A DNA stretch of 15,347 nucleotides from UBA2329 sp964577215. Its GTDB lineage: Bacteria; Bacteroidota; Bacteroidia; Chitinophagales; Saprospiraceae. The stretch is from the NCBI GenBank assembly GCA_964577215.1, contig CAZNYK010000102.1, positions 1 through 15,347 of the forward strand. Reading direction: 5' to 3'. Under the pieces are notes generated by a model. That model made no database searches. It had not been told where the DNA came from and was given only the letters and a program-made list of their open reading frames with translations. How positions within the stretch are numbered: position 1 is the stretch's first letter; each line of letters opens with the position of its first letter. Positions 1 to 7,359 of the stretch are shown piece after piece. Position numbers and translations under genes: made by a program.

Positions 1-22
1 CGCTCGGTGCGGCGCCTTTTTC

Positions 23-47
23 CCCGCCACGGCGGGCAAGCTTTTTT
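23..47 (+). terminator. possible rho-independent terminator at left edge
   Basis: CCCGCC and GGCGGG form a perfect inverted repeat with only AC between them, so the realistic fold is a 5-bp GC stem with a 4-nt loop. Five bases later a run of six T follows on the + strand. This would suit the end of a rightward gene lying outside the window. The T run also belongs to the heptamer tract, so the resemblance may be accidental. Confidence 0.3.
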
Positions 48-68
48 CCTTTTTCCTTTTTCCTTTTT
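42..68. repeat. heptamer tandem tract (TTTTTCC)n
   Basis: Three successive T5-6CC units followed by a further T5 give a period of exactly 7 bases. It lies in the non-coding edge, about 170 bases beyond the 3' end of the acetoacetyl-CoA synthetase gene. Read on the minus strand it is a purine tract, GGAAAAA repeated, preceded by GT. It is a simple-sequence repeat, with no coding role visible. A second, different heptamer array sits at the other end of the window. Confidence 0.75.
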
Positions 69-203
69 ACTTAATCCAACCCGCCCCTATTATTCAAAAG
101 TCCGTTTGTCGATTTCTATTTAACATAATAGTATAACAATAAAATCCCCGCCTGAAAGAAAGAGAAATTATCCGGCGCTCCGGCGAGAGGATGACTGATA
201 AGC

Positions 204-237
204 CCATCTGCCTTTCCTCGAAGTATTCTGCAGATGG
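204..237 (-). terminator. 3'-UTR hairpin downstream of acetoacetyl-CoA synthetase
   Basis: CCATCTGC (204-211) and GCAGATGG (230-237) are perfect 8-bp complementary arms around an 18-nt loop, starting 5 bases after the leftward gene's stop codon. In the leftward transcript the stem is not followed by a U run, so it is a poor intrinsic terminator. It could be a 3'-end stabilising hairpin. The rest of 1-241 contains only the edge hairpin, the heptamer tract and an AT-rich stretch around 105-145. No gene is supported there. Confidence 0.35.
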
Positions 238-241
238 AAAT

Positions 242-2221
242 TCAGCGGCCTATCTCCCCTACCCCTTTTGCAAATTCCGTAAAAAAAGCCAGCGCCTCCG
301 GATTGCGCATCGCGTCCACGCTGGCAGCTTTATCCAAAGGGAAACCCAAAAGTATTTTCTTCACCGGCGCTTCCATCTTTTTACCGCTGATGGTGTAGGG
401 TATATCGGGCGTTTCCACAATTTCGTCGGGTACATGACGGGGCGAAAACTCAGACCGCAAGCGGGAATTGATCTCCGATTTTACGGCATCGTCGAGAACG
501 AATCCTTCGTGCATCGTCACAAACAACGGCATGTAATGCTTTCCGCCAGGCAGTTCCAGGTTCACCACGAGGCTGTCTTTTACTGCCTGTACCTTATTTA
601 CAGCCTGGTATATCTCGCTGGTACCGATGCGCACGCCCTGGCGGTTGAGCGTAGCGTCGGAGCGGCCGAAGATAGCCAAACTGCCCTGTTTCGAGATTTT
701 TACCCAATCGCCGTGCCTCCATATACCGGGGTACATTTCGAAATAACTGGAGCGATAGCGTTCCCCACCGGGATCGTTCCAAAAGAAAACCGGCATGGAA
801 GGCATGGGCCTTGTGACGACCATTTCTCCCAGTTCATCTTCCACAGGCCGGCCGGCATCGTCAAATGCATACAAGGCGCAGCCGAGCGCCCGGCACTGAA
901 TTTGGCCGCGGGGTACCGGCAGCAAGGGGCAGCCGCCCACGAAAGCCGTGCACACGTCTGTACCACCGCTCATGGAACACAACCAAATGCCGGGGTGAAC
1001 GCCCCTGTAAACCCAATCGAATGACTCCGGCGGCAGCGGAGAACCCGTCGAACTCAGGGTGCGCAAATGCGAAAGATCAAAACCCCGGCCAGGCTCCAAT
1101 CCCGCTTTTTCACAGGCAATAAGAAATGGCGCGCTGGTGCCGAAATGGTGAATTTTCGACTCCCCTGCAAAAGCCCACAATGCGTTCAGGTCCGGGTAGC
1201 CGGGGCTTCCGTCATACAACACAATGGTAGCGCCGGTCAGCAAAGCCGCCTGGACAAAGTTCCACATCATCCAGCCTGTCGTGGTAAACCAGAAAAAGCG
1301 CTCGCCGGGATGCACATCGTTATGAAAATGCAGGTATTTCAAATGTTCCAGCAATACCCCCCCATGGGAATGGGTAATTGCCTTGGGCAGCCCCGTAGTG
1401 CCGCTGGAATACAACACCCAAATGGGATGGGAAAAAGGAACGGCCTCGAATTGCAACGCAACCCCGGTATCCTCCACTGCTTCCGCCCAGGACATACCGA
1501 GGGCAAACTGCCCTGCATCGGCTTGCAGGTTCAAATACGGCACGAGAATAAGCTTTTGCAGCGTGGGCAGCCGTGCGCATAATTCGCGTATCACATCGCT
1601 TTTGTCGAAGTTCTTGCCGTTGTAGGCATATCCATCGGCGGCGATGAAAATTTTCGGTTCGATCTGTTCAAAGCGGTCGGCTACGCTTCCCACCCCGAAA
1701 TCCGGCGAACAACTCGACCATACTGCGCCAATGGAACAGGTTGCGAGAAATGCTATGGTCGCTTCGGGAATGTTGGGAAGGAATGCACACACGCGGTCGC
1801 CGGGTCGCACCCCCAGGCGGCGCAGGGTGGCGGCCAACGCGGCGGTTTTGGACTGCAGTTCGCTCCAGGATATTTCACGTGCTGCTTGCCGTTCTGATCG
1901 AAAGACAATGGACGGCCGGTCGTCGCTGTACTGCCGGAAAATGTGCTCCGCATAGTTGAGCGTACTCCCTTCAAACCATTTCGTACTTGGCATGGCATCT
2001 GCCGACATCACCTCCCGGTATGGCGAATAGCTGATAATATTAAAATATTTCCATATACTTTCCCAGAACTGACCGGGGCGTTCCACCGACCATTCCCACA
2101 GCTCGCTGTAGTCGTAAAGTCGCAGCTGATAATGCGTTTCAAGCCAATCCTGATAATGACGCAGGTTGGATCGCCGTATGAAATCAGCGCTTGGCCTCCA
2201 AAGTATGTCGTGTGGATTCAT
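242..2221 (-). CDS. acetoacetyl-CoA synthetase (acetoacetate--CoA ligase)
   Basis: A 659-aa ANL-superfamily enzyme that would activate acetoacetate to acetoacetyl-CoA with ATP and CoA in the cytoplasm. Visible motifs (numbered from the ATG at 2221) are the N-terminal acyl-CoA synthetase cap region with WFEGSTLNYAEH (about 82-93), the ATP-binding loop YSSGTTGLPKA (271-281), TGWMMWN (315-321), the HGDW motif (503-506), the hinge region GRSDATLNRQGVRIG (519-533), and the C-terminal YTISGKK, whose lysine near 614 is the expected adenylation catalytic residue. Length and the WRPS/FW..YFN N-terminus fit acetoacetyl-CoA synthetase better than acetyl-CoA synthetase, where the hinge is typically RTDDVINV. 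The ATG at 2221 is preferred to an upstream TTG at 2269; AGGGAG lies 6 nt before it. A one-mismatch -7 box (TTATTTTG on the minus strand, 2249-2256) lies about 27 nt upstream. Divergent from the acyl-CoA dehydrogenase gene. Substrate is inferred from family resemblance. Confidence 0.93.
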   Translation of the reverse strand: MNPHDILWRPSADFIRRSNLRHYQDWLETHYQLRLYDYSELWEWSVERPGQFWESIWKYFNIISYSPYREVMSADAMPSTKWFEGSTLNYAEHIFRQYSDDRPSIVFRSERQAAREISWSELQSKTAALAATLRRLGVRPGDRVCAFLPNIPEATIAFLATCSIGAVWSSCSPDFGVGSVADRFEQIEPKIFIAADGYAYNGKNFDKSDVIRELCARLPTLQKLILVPYLNLQADAGQFALGMSWAEAVEDTGVALQFEAVPFSHPIWVLYSSGTTGLPKAITHSHGGVLLEHLKYLHFHNDVHPGERFFWFTTTGWMMWNFVQAALLTGATIVLYDGSPGYPDLNALWAFAGESKIHHFGTSAPFLIACEKAGLEPGRGFDLSHLRTLSSTGSPLPPESFDWVYRGVHPGIWLCSMSGGTDVCTAFVGGCPLLPVPRGQIQCRALGCALYAFDDAGRPVEDELGEMVVTRPMPSMPVFFWNDPGGERYRSSYFEMYPGIWRHGDWVKISKQGSLAIFGRSDATLNRQGVRIGTSEIYQAVNKVQAVKDSLVVNLELPGGKHYMPLFVTMHEGFVLDDAVKSEINSRLRSEFSPRHVPDEIVETPDIPYTISGKKMEAPVKKILLGFPLDKAASVDAMRNPEALAFFTEFAKGVGEIGR

Positions 2222-2348
2222 GGTTGCTCCCTGATTGTGTTGAGCCTGCAAAATAAGGAAAAAACACAACTACACAGGTTACTGCTCAATCCACTGGCTT
2301 TGAGTAGCTGTACATTCGATAGCCTCAAAATCCTGCTTCATTGGCCGG

Positions 2349-2378
2349 TTTGCTCTTTGCAAATTATCCCTACCTTTG
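2349..2378 (+). promoter_or_regulatory. Bacteroidota-type promoter for acyl-CoA dehydrogenase
   Basis: TTTG (2349-2352), an 18-nt spacer, then TACCTTTG (2371-2378) match the Bacteroidota primary sigma factor consensus TTTG / TAnnTTTG. The box ends 24 nt before the ATG at 2403. Transcription would start near 2384, which rules out the in-frame TTG at 2376 as the start codon. Confidence 0.7.
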
Positions 2379-2402
2379 TCACGACATAAAATTCATCCAA
2401 CC

Positions 2403-4202
2403 ATGGCCGCCCGTTACATCAGCATCCGCCACCTCAAGTTTTTGCTTTATGAAGTGCTCGACGCACCCGCGCTTCAGCAATTCCCATATTTTGAGGCATA
2501 CGACCGCGATGCTTTTGATATGGCTTTGGACGCGGCGCGCCAGATCGGCGACACCTACCTTTTCCCCTATTACCGGGAAATGGATAAAAACAAAGCATAT
2601 TACGAGAAGGGGGAGGTGAAGGTGCATTCCTCCGTGCGCCCGGCTATGCAGGCATTCGGCGAGGGCGGCTGGATCAGCGCTACCGACAGCTTCGATGCCG
2701 GCGGCCAGCAGATGCCGCTCACACTTTTCAACGCCGCATTGATGATCTTTTACGCGGCCAACTCCAATACCCCGCCAAATGCATTCCTCACCCAGGGGGC
2801 TGCGCGCCTGCTCAGGAATTTTGCGGATGAAGCGCTTCAGAACCGATTCATTCCCCAGATGTACGCGGGAAAATGGCAAGGCACCATGGCCCTCACAGAG
2901 CCGCAGGCCGGCAGTTCTCTATCTGACATAATCACTACTGCCACGCCTCATGCCGACGGCTACTATTTGATCAAAGGGCAAAAAATATACATCAGCGGCG
3001 GGGATCATAACGCCGTAGACAATGTGGTACACCTTTTGCTGGCGCGAATTGACGGCGCAGCTCCCGGCGCCAAAGGCATTTCCTTGTTTGCCGTGCCCAA
3101 GTTGCGCGAAGAAAACGGTTCCTTGGTTCCCAATGACGTCGTTACCGCCGGCATTTACGGCAAAATGGGCCAGAAAGGCTATGTAGCAGCCCACCTCCAG
3201 ATCGGGGAAAGCGAAAACTGCCGCGGCTGGCTGGTCGGCGCCCCCCACAGAGGCCTGTCATATATGTTCCAGATGATGAATGAAGCGCGTATCGGTACAG
3301 GGTTAATGGCGGCGGCAACGGCTTCGGGCGCGTATTACGCTGCACTGGACTATGCGCGGGTAAGGCCGCAGGGCAGGCACCCATCCAACAAAGATCTAAG
3401 CCTTCCGCAGGTGCCCATTATCGAGCATGCCGATGTGCGCCGCATGTTGTTGTTCCAAAAATCAGTGATCGAAGGCAGCTTTGCCCTCCTGCTCCAGTGC
3501 AGCCACTACGCCGACCTGGAAAAGCACGCTCAAGGCCCTGAAAAACGCAAGGCCCACCTACTGCTCGAACTGCTGACGCCGGTCGCAAAATCCTATCCCT
3601 CCGAAATGGGCACGATGGCTGTCAGCGCCGGTATGCAATGCCTCGGCGGCGCCGGATATTGCGATGATTTCCCCCTGGAGCAATACTACCGGGATATCCG
3701 TGTCAACGCCATTTACGAGGGCACTACAGGCATTCATGGAATAGACTTGCTTGGACGAAAGGTGATGATGGAAAATGGAGAAGCAGCGGCTGCTTTTGCC
3801 CAGGAGATCAGCGATACGGTCGGCCGGGCCATGCAATTAGAGCCGCTCAGGGCCATGGCTCTTGCCTTGGGGGATGCAGCCGGCGGATTGCAAAAAGCCA
3901 CTTTGCATCTTTTTTCAGTGGCCTCCAAAGAAAAACCGGAGGCATTCCTGGCAGACGCCACCCTTTACCTGGAATATTTCGGCCTCGTGGCCATGGCCTG
4001 GCAATGGCTACTGATGGCCATTGCTGCTCAACGGGCGCTGCCTGAAGCCGCCGGTGCACAGGAAAAGGCGTTTTATGAGGGCAAAATACTCACTGCCAGG
4101 TATTTCATGGAATACGAACTGCCGAAAACCAAAGGCCTGCATGAACGTTTGACCAGTACCGAATATATCACCATGCAAATTGAATCCCCACATTTCGACT
4201 GA
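2403..4202 (+). CDS. acyl-CoA dehydrogenase, large DmdC/AcdA-like type with C-terminal extension
   Basis: A 599-aa FAD flavoenzyme that would form an alpha,beta double bond in an acyl-CoA and pass electrons to ETF. Numbered from the ATG at 2403, it has an N-terminal AcylCoA_DH_N-like segment (about 1-35, with FLLYEVLDA), the FAD/substrate motif TEPQAGSS (165-172) in the middle domain, a beta-barrel domain (about 170-280), and a helical C-terminal domain with QCLGGAGY and IYEGTTGI. The glutamate at about 439 is the expected catalytic base. After that come some 130 residues resembling the extra helical domain of the ~600-aa subfamily that includes 3-methylmercaptopropionyl-CoA dehydrogenase; ordinary acyl-CoA dehydrogenases are about 380 aa. 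The true substrate cannot be read from sequence. It is followed after 1 nt by a metallo-beta-lactamase-fold gene, so the two are probably co-transcribed. The start is fixed by the promoter box ending at 2378. Confidence 0.93.
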   Translation: MAARYISIRHLKFLLYEVLDAPALQQFPYFEAYDRDAFDMALDAARQIGDTYLFPYYREMDKNKAYYEKGEVKVHSSVRPAMQAFGEGGWISATDSFDAGGQQMPLTLFNAALMIFYAANSNTPPNAFLTQGAARLLRNFADEALQNRFIPQMYAGKWQGTMALTEPQAGSSLSDIITTATPHADGYYLIKGQKIYISGGDHNAVDNVVHLLLARIDGAAPGAKGISLFAVPKLREENGSLVPNDVVTAGIYGKMGQKGYVAAHLQIGESENCRGWLVGAPHRGLSYMFQMMNEARIGTGLMAAATASGAYYAALDYARVRPQGRHPSNKDLSLPQVPIIEHADVRRMLLFQKSVIEGSFALLLQCSHYADLEKHAQGPEKRKAHLLLELLTPVAKSYPSEMGTMAVSAGMQCLGGAGYCDDFPLEQYYRDIRVNAIYEGTTGIHGIDLLGRKVMMENGEAAAAFAQEISDTVGRAMQLEPLRAMALALGDAAGGLQKATLHLFSVASKEKPEAFLADATLYLEYFGLVAMAWQWLLMAIAAQRALPEAAGAQEKAFYEGKILTARYFMEYELPKTKGLHERLTSTEYITMQIESPHFD

Positions 4203-4203
4203 T

Positions 4204-5094
4204 ATGATCCACATTCTCGACCTCCATTTCCAAGGGCATGCCGATACTATTGCAGCTTTTTTGGTGGAAACAACCGAAGGGCCTGCTTTGGTAGAAACAG
4301 GCCCGCATTCCACGTATCCCGCCCTGGAGCGGGCCATAGGGCAAGCGGGCTACGATATCCACGACATTCAGCACGTATTCATTTCGCATATTCACCTGGA
4401 CCATGCCGGGGCCGCCTGGGTACTGGCCCGGAACGGAGCTCAGGTGTATATGCATCCCGCCGGTGAGCGGCATATGCTCAACCCTGAGAAACTCCTACAG
4501 TCGGCCAAAATGATATATAAGGATGAAATGGATGCGCTCTGGGGTGATTTACAGCCTATTGCACAGGAAAACATCACCATTGCCGGCCACGGGCAGGTCT
4601 TTAAGGTGGGGAATACCGCTTTTACCGCCTGGCATACGCCGGGGCATGCGGTGCATCACATCGCCTGGCAAGCAGGTGAAAATCTGTTTACCGGGGATGT
4701 TGGCGGTGTAAAGATACACAAAGGGCTTGTGGCTCCTCCTTGTCCCCCACCCGATATAAATGTAGAAGAGTGGCAGGAATCACTTGCGTTGATCCGGAAG
4801 CTGGACATCAAAAAGCTCTACCTGACGCACTACGGGCAAGTAACAGACATCGGGGCGCATCTGGACGAACTGGAAGGGCGCCTGCTCGATTGGGCTCAAT
4901 GGATGAAACCACATTTCGAAGCAGGCAGATCCATAGAAGAAACCACTCCCCTATTCACGGATTTCGTGATGCAACAACTACGGCAAATCCCATTGACGAA
5001 AGAAGAAATGGCAGCCTACGAGAATGCCAACCCCGCATGGATGAGCGTGGCCGGGCTTATGAGATACTGGAAAAAGAAAACGGCTGCTCAATAA
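4204..5094 (+). CDS. metallo-beta-lactamase-fold hydrolase
   Basis: A 296-aa cytoplasmic protein (no signal peptide) with a complete binuclear metal site of the metallo-beta-lactamase fold. From the ATG at 4204 these are HIHLDHAG (H62, H64, D66, H67), TPGH (H148), TGD (D165) and LTHYGQ (H209). This pattern fits glyoxalase II-like hydrolases and other MBL-fold hydrolases more than true beta-lactamases. The C-terminal 80 residues are helical and lack a recognised domain. The ATG lies 1 nt after the dehydrogenase stop codon, which implies translational coupling; an in-frame TTG at 4180 would overlap that gene and is less likely. Context suggests hydrolysis of a thioester or lactone linked to the dehydrogenase pathway, but that is inference. 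The 3' end overlaps the convergent small-protein gene by 7 nt. Confidence 0.9.
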   Translation: MIHILDLHFQGHADTIAAFLVETTEGPALVETGPHSTYPALERAIGQAGYDIHDIQHVFISHIHLDHAGAAWVLARNGAQVYMHPAGERHMLNPEKLLQSAKMIYKDEMDALWGDLQPIAQENITIAGHGQVFKVGNTAFTAWHTPGHAVHHIAWQAGENLFTGDVGGVKIHKGLVAPPCPPPDINVEEWQESLALIRKLDIKKLYLTHYGQVTDIGAHLDELEGRLLDWAQWMKPHFEAGRSIEETTPLFTDFVMQQLRQIPLTKEEMAAYENANPAWMSVAGLMRYWKKKTAAQ

Positions 5095-5336
5095 GCAGAA
5101 GCAGGAACTAGCCGGCGAACTGCCCCGGCAAGTTTTTTTACCAATACGACATCGGGAAGAAGGTTTTTGGGACTTTCTTCCACCTCCTTACTTTCTTTGT
5201 CGAGAATTATCTCCTTAGAGGTTTGCATGCCGATTTCAGGAGTCGCAACCGAACGTGTGGTAAGGAAAATATAGCTGCACAAACTACATAGAATCAGCAC
5301 AGCCAAAACAACGAAATGAGCATTAGACTTTTTCAT
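5088..5336 (-). CDS. small single-pass membrane protein of unknown function (82 aa)
   Basis: An 82-aa protein with a lysine-containing N-terminus and one hydrophobic segment (about residues 8-26, FVVLAVLILCSLCSYIFL), a hydrophilic Glu/Lys/Ser-rich linker (about 27-57), and a C-terminal amphipathic piece beginning LLPDVVLVKKLAG. It is either a signal-anchored protein facing the periplasm or an exported peptide. No family is recognised with confidence. I think it is a real gene because it has a clear ATG, a plausible membrane topology, fills the gap between neighbours, and has an exact TAnnTTTG box on its strand about 37 nt upstream. It converges on and overlaps the MBL hydrolase gene by 7 nt. 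Confidence 0.7.
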   Translation of the reverse strand: MKKSNAHFVVLAVLILCSLCSYIFLTTRSVATPEIGMQTSKEIILDKESKEVEESPKNLLPDVVLVKKLAGAVRRLVPASAY

Positions 5337-5372
5337 GACAGGTGCATTGGATTTTCCCGTTATTCCCAGCTA

Positions 5373-5380
5373 CAAAACTA
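5373..5380 (-). promoter_or_regulatory. -7 promoter box for the 82-aa protein
   Basis: On the minus strand this reads TAGTTTTG, an exact TAnnTTTG match, 36 nt before the ATG at 5336. No TTTG is seen at the usual 17-23 nt distance; the nearest lies 13 nt further upstream. The remainder of the 5337-5538 gap holds a direct repeat CCTGTAT near 5510 and 5523 and no convincing gene. Confidence 0.45.
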
Positions 5381-5538
5381 AGAAAAAAACAACCAAATCT
5401 GCGTTTTGCTCGGCGAATTCCGGTTTTTTAACGATAGACACCCCAAAGGACAAGAATCGTTGGGGAAGGTTGCATCTTTTTTCAGATTCAATGATGGGAC
5501 CGATACACCTGTATGAAGGAAACCTGTATTGAAAAAGG

Positions 5539-7266
5539 TTATGTGTTCGTCTGAAGCACATAACCGGCATAAGTATCCTCTCCGCCGGTTTTCACCTGGT
5601 CAATGGCGTCAACTGCCTGCTGATTGCTCATGAAGAAGTTTTGGCCGCCGATCTTGTCAATGAGATGCGCTTTTGCCATGGCATCCCGCACAGGCCCTTT
5701 TACACTGACAAAATAAACCCCTATATTTTGCTGCCTGTATTGTTCGATCAATTCTTCCAGCGCATGTACGCCCGAACTGTCTAAGTTATTGATACTTTCT
5801 GCGTTGATAACGATAGCGCGCAAGGCGTTTCCCTTTTTGGACACCAGATCGTCAATTGACTCCCGGAAATGATTGACGTTGGCAAAGTACAATTGCGCAT
5901 CAAAGCGCATGATGAGAATATCCGGACGTTGTTCCAGGTTGGAGAAGCGCTCCACGTTGCGGTAAAAATCAGAGCCGGGCACTCTGCCTAAAACGGCGAT
6001 ATGCGGACGCGTGGTGCGGAAAATGACCAATGCAATGGAAAGGATCACGCCCAGCCCTATACCTTGCTCAATGCCGATAAAAAGGGTGGCCAGAAAAGTG
6101 ACCATCCACATGGCAAAATCGCTCCGGTTGCTGTGCCAAAGATGAACGGCTTCCTTATAATCGACCAGACCGGCTACCGCCACCATTATGACGGAGGCAA
6201 GGACCGCATTTGGCAAAAACTCGAACAAAGGCGTGAGAAACAACAAGGTTACGACTACCAAAACCGCACTGAAAATGGCCGCCATACCGGTGCGCGCACC
6301 AGCCTGATCATTGACTGCCGTGCGGGAAAAACCACCCGTGACGGGAAAAGACTGGAACAATGCGCCGCCGATATTTGCCGTGCCTAATGCAATGAGTTCC
6401 TGGTTGGCATCGAGTTTGTAGTTTCGGTGCCTCGACTGCATGGCCTTTGCCACGGCGATGCTCTCCATAAAGCTGACCAAAGCGATTGCCAGGCCGATCG
6501 GCATAAGGGCTTTGGCCGTTTCAATGCTGAAGTCCGGCAATCCGAAAGCGGGCAAGCCTCCCGGCACTTTCCCTACGATTTTCACTCCGCTCTCATGCAA
6601 GCCCAGGCCCCATACCAAAATAATGCCTGCCGCTACTGCAAGTAGAGACCCGGGGAAAGACTTTTTCCATCGTTTCACCAATTGAATGAGTGCTATGGCG
6701 CCTAAGCCAATCCCCAAGGTGAGCAAATTGGTTTCCCCGATGTTCTGCCAGGCGCCGCGAAGTATTTCGTGCAGGTGTTCGCCGCGTGGCATGTTGATGC
6801 CCAGCAGGTGTTTGAGTTGGCTTAAACCGATGACGATGGCTGCGGCAGAGGTGAAGCCGCTGATAACCGGATGAGAGAGAAAATTTACCATGAATCCCAA
6901 GCGGAAAACCCCCAAGAGCAATTGGAGTAAGCCAACCAGCAAAGCCAGGGCGATTACCAAACCGATATAGGTTTCTGAACCGGCCTCTGCCATTGCGCCG
7001 ACGCCGGCCGCCGTAAGCAGCGATACCATCGCCACGGGGCCTATGGCCAGTTGGCGAGAGGTGCCCAGCATGGTATATAATATCAAAGGAACGGTAGCTG
7101 CGTATAAACCGTAGATCGGCGGCATACCGGCGATCATGGCGTAGGCCATACCCTGGGGAATGAGCATTACGCCTACCGTGAGGCCGGCGCTCAGGTCGCC
7201 CTTTAAATTGCCTTTTTCGTATTTCGGCAGCCATGAGAGTATGGGAAAAATGTTACTGATCTTCAT
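5539..7266 (-). CDS. SulP-family anion permease with C-terminal STAS domain
   Basis: A 575-aa inner-membrane transporter of the SLC26/SulP family, which carries sulfate, bicarbonate or other anions. The membrane domain spans about residues 25-415, with about 10-14 hydrophobic segments. It contains the family signatures QGMAYAMIAGMPPIYGLYA (38-56), GPVAMVSLL (76-84) and SFPVTGGFSRTAVN (306-319). A cytoplasmic STAS domain follows (about 422-557), with the conserved loop NNLDSSGVHALEEL at 493-506. The serine in the DSSG loop is the position phosphorylated in SpoIIAA-type STAS proteins. Length is normal for bacterial SulP proteins (500-600 aa). The substrate cannot be assigned from sequence: sulfate is the default guess, and bicarbonate (BicA-like) is an alternative. 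No sulfate-assimilation gene is nearby. The gene has its own promoter and a putative Crp/Fnr-type operator upstream. Confidence 0.94.
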   Translation of the reverse strand: MKISNIFPILSWLPKYEKGNLKGDLSAGLTVGVMLIPQGMAYAMIAGMPPIYGLYAATVPLILYTMLGTSRQLAIGPVAMVSLLTAAGVGAMAEAGSETYIGLVIALALLVGLLQLLLGVFRLGFMVNFLSHPVISGFTSAAAIVIGLSQLKHLLGINMPRGEHLHEILRGAWQNIGETNLLTLGIGLGAIALIQLVKRWKKSFPGSLLAVAAGIILVWGLGLHESGVKIVGKVPGGLPAFGLPDFSIETAKALMPIGLAIALVSFMESIAVAKAMQSRHRNYKLDANQELIALGTANIGGALFQSFPVTGGFSRTAVNDQAGARTGMAAIFSAVLVVVTLLFLTPLFEFLPNAVLASVIMVAVAGLVDYKEAVHLWHSNRSDFAMWMVTFLATLFIGIEQGIGLGVILSIALVIFRTTRPHIAVLGRVPGSDFYRNVERFSNLEQRPDILIMRFDAQLYFANVNHFRESIDDLVSKKGNALRAIVINAESINNLDSSGVHALEELIEQYRQQNIGVYFVSVKGPVRDAMAKAHLIDKIGGQNFFMSNQQAVDAIDQVKTGGEDTYAGYVLQTNT

Positions 7267-7300
7267 TTCTATGTACTCGTTTCAAATCAAAAAAGCTGTG

Positions 7301-7308
7301 CAAAGGTA
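7301..7308 (-). promoter_or_regulatory. -7 promoter box for the SulP gene
   Basis: On the minus strand this reads TACCTTTG, an exact TAnnTTTG match and identical to the box in front of the acyl-CoA dehydrogenase gene. It ends 34 nt before the ATG at 7266. A good -33 TTTG at normal spacing is absent; the nearest TTG is only 14 nt away. This would suit a promoter that depends on an activator. Confidence 0.6.
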
Positions 7309-7331
7309 AACTGGGCAGTTTGCAATACTCC

Positions 7332-7345
7332 GTGATTTGTATCAC
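7332..7345. promoter_or_regulatory. Crp/Fnr-like palindromic operator upstream of SulP gene
   Basis: GTGAT-TTGT-ATCAC is a perfect 5-bp inverted repeat with a 4-nt centre. With the flanking base it contains GTGA-N6-TCACA, close to the classical CRP core TGTGA-N6-TCACA, and its geometry matches FNR-type sites. If transcription starts about 7 nt after the centre of the -7 box (near 7298), the operator centre is about 41 nt upstream, the class II activator position. The regulator itself is not in the window. Confidence 0.45.
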
Positions 7346-7359
7346 AAGCGCAGGCTTTT

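Noticed and set aside
191..1024. 277-aa open frame antisense to acetoacetyl-CoA synthetase
   Set aside because: It lies opposite a gene with clear ANL motifs. Its translation has no recognisable domain, and its length is explained by codon bias in the real gene.
2249..2256. TTATTTTG on the minus strand as a promoter for acetoacetyl-CoA synthetase
   Set aside because: One mismatch to TAnnTTTG and no TTTG at suitable spacing (10 or 30 nt). Mentioned in the gene entry but not called as a feature.
4204..5094. True beta-lactamase (antibiotic resistance) for the MBL-fold gene
   Set aside because: It has no signal peptide. The HxHxDH, TPGH and LTHYGQ pattern and the dehydrogenase context fit a cytoplasmic hydrolase of the broader MBL superfamily.
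5370..5570. 66-aa open frame in the gap between the 82-aa protein and SulP
   Set aside because: It overlaps the SulP 3' end on the same strand and the putative -7 box at 5373. The protein has no clear features.
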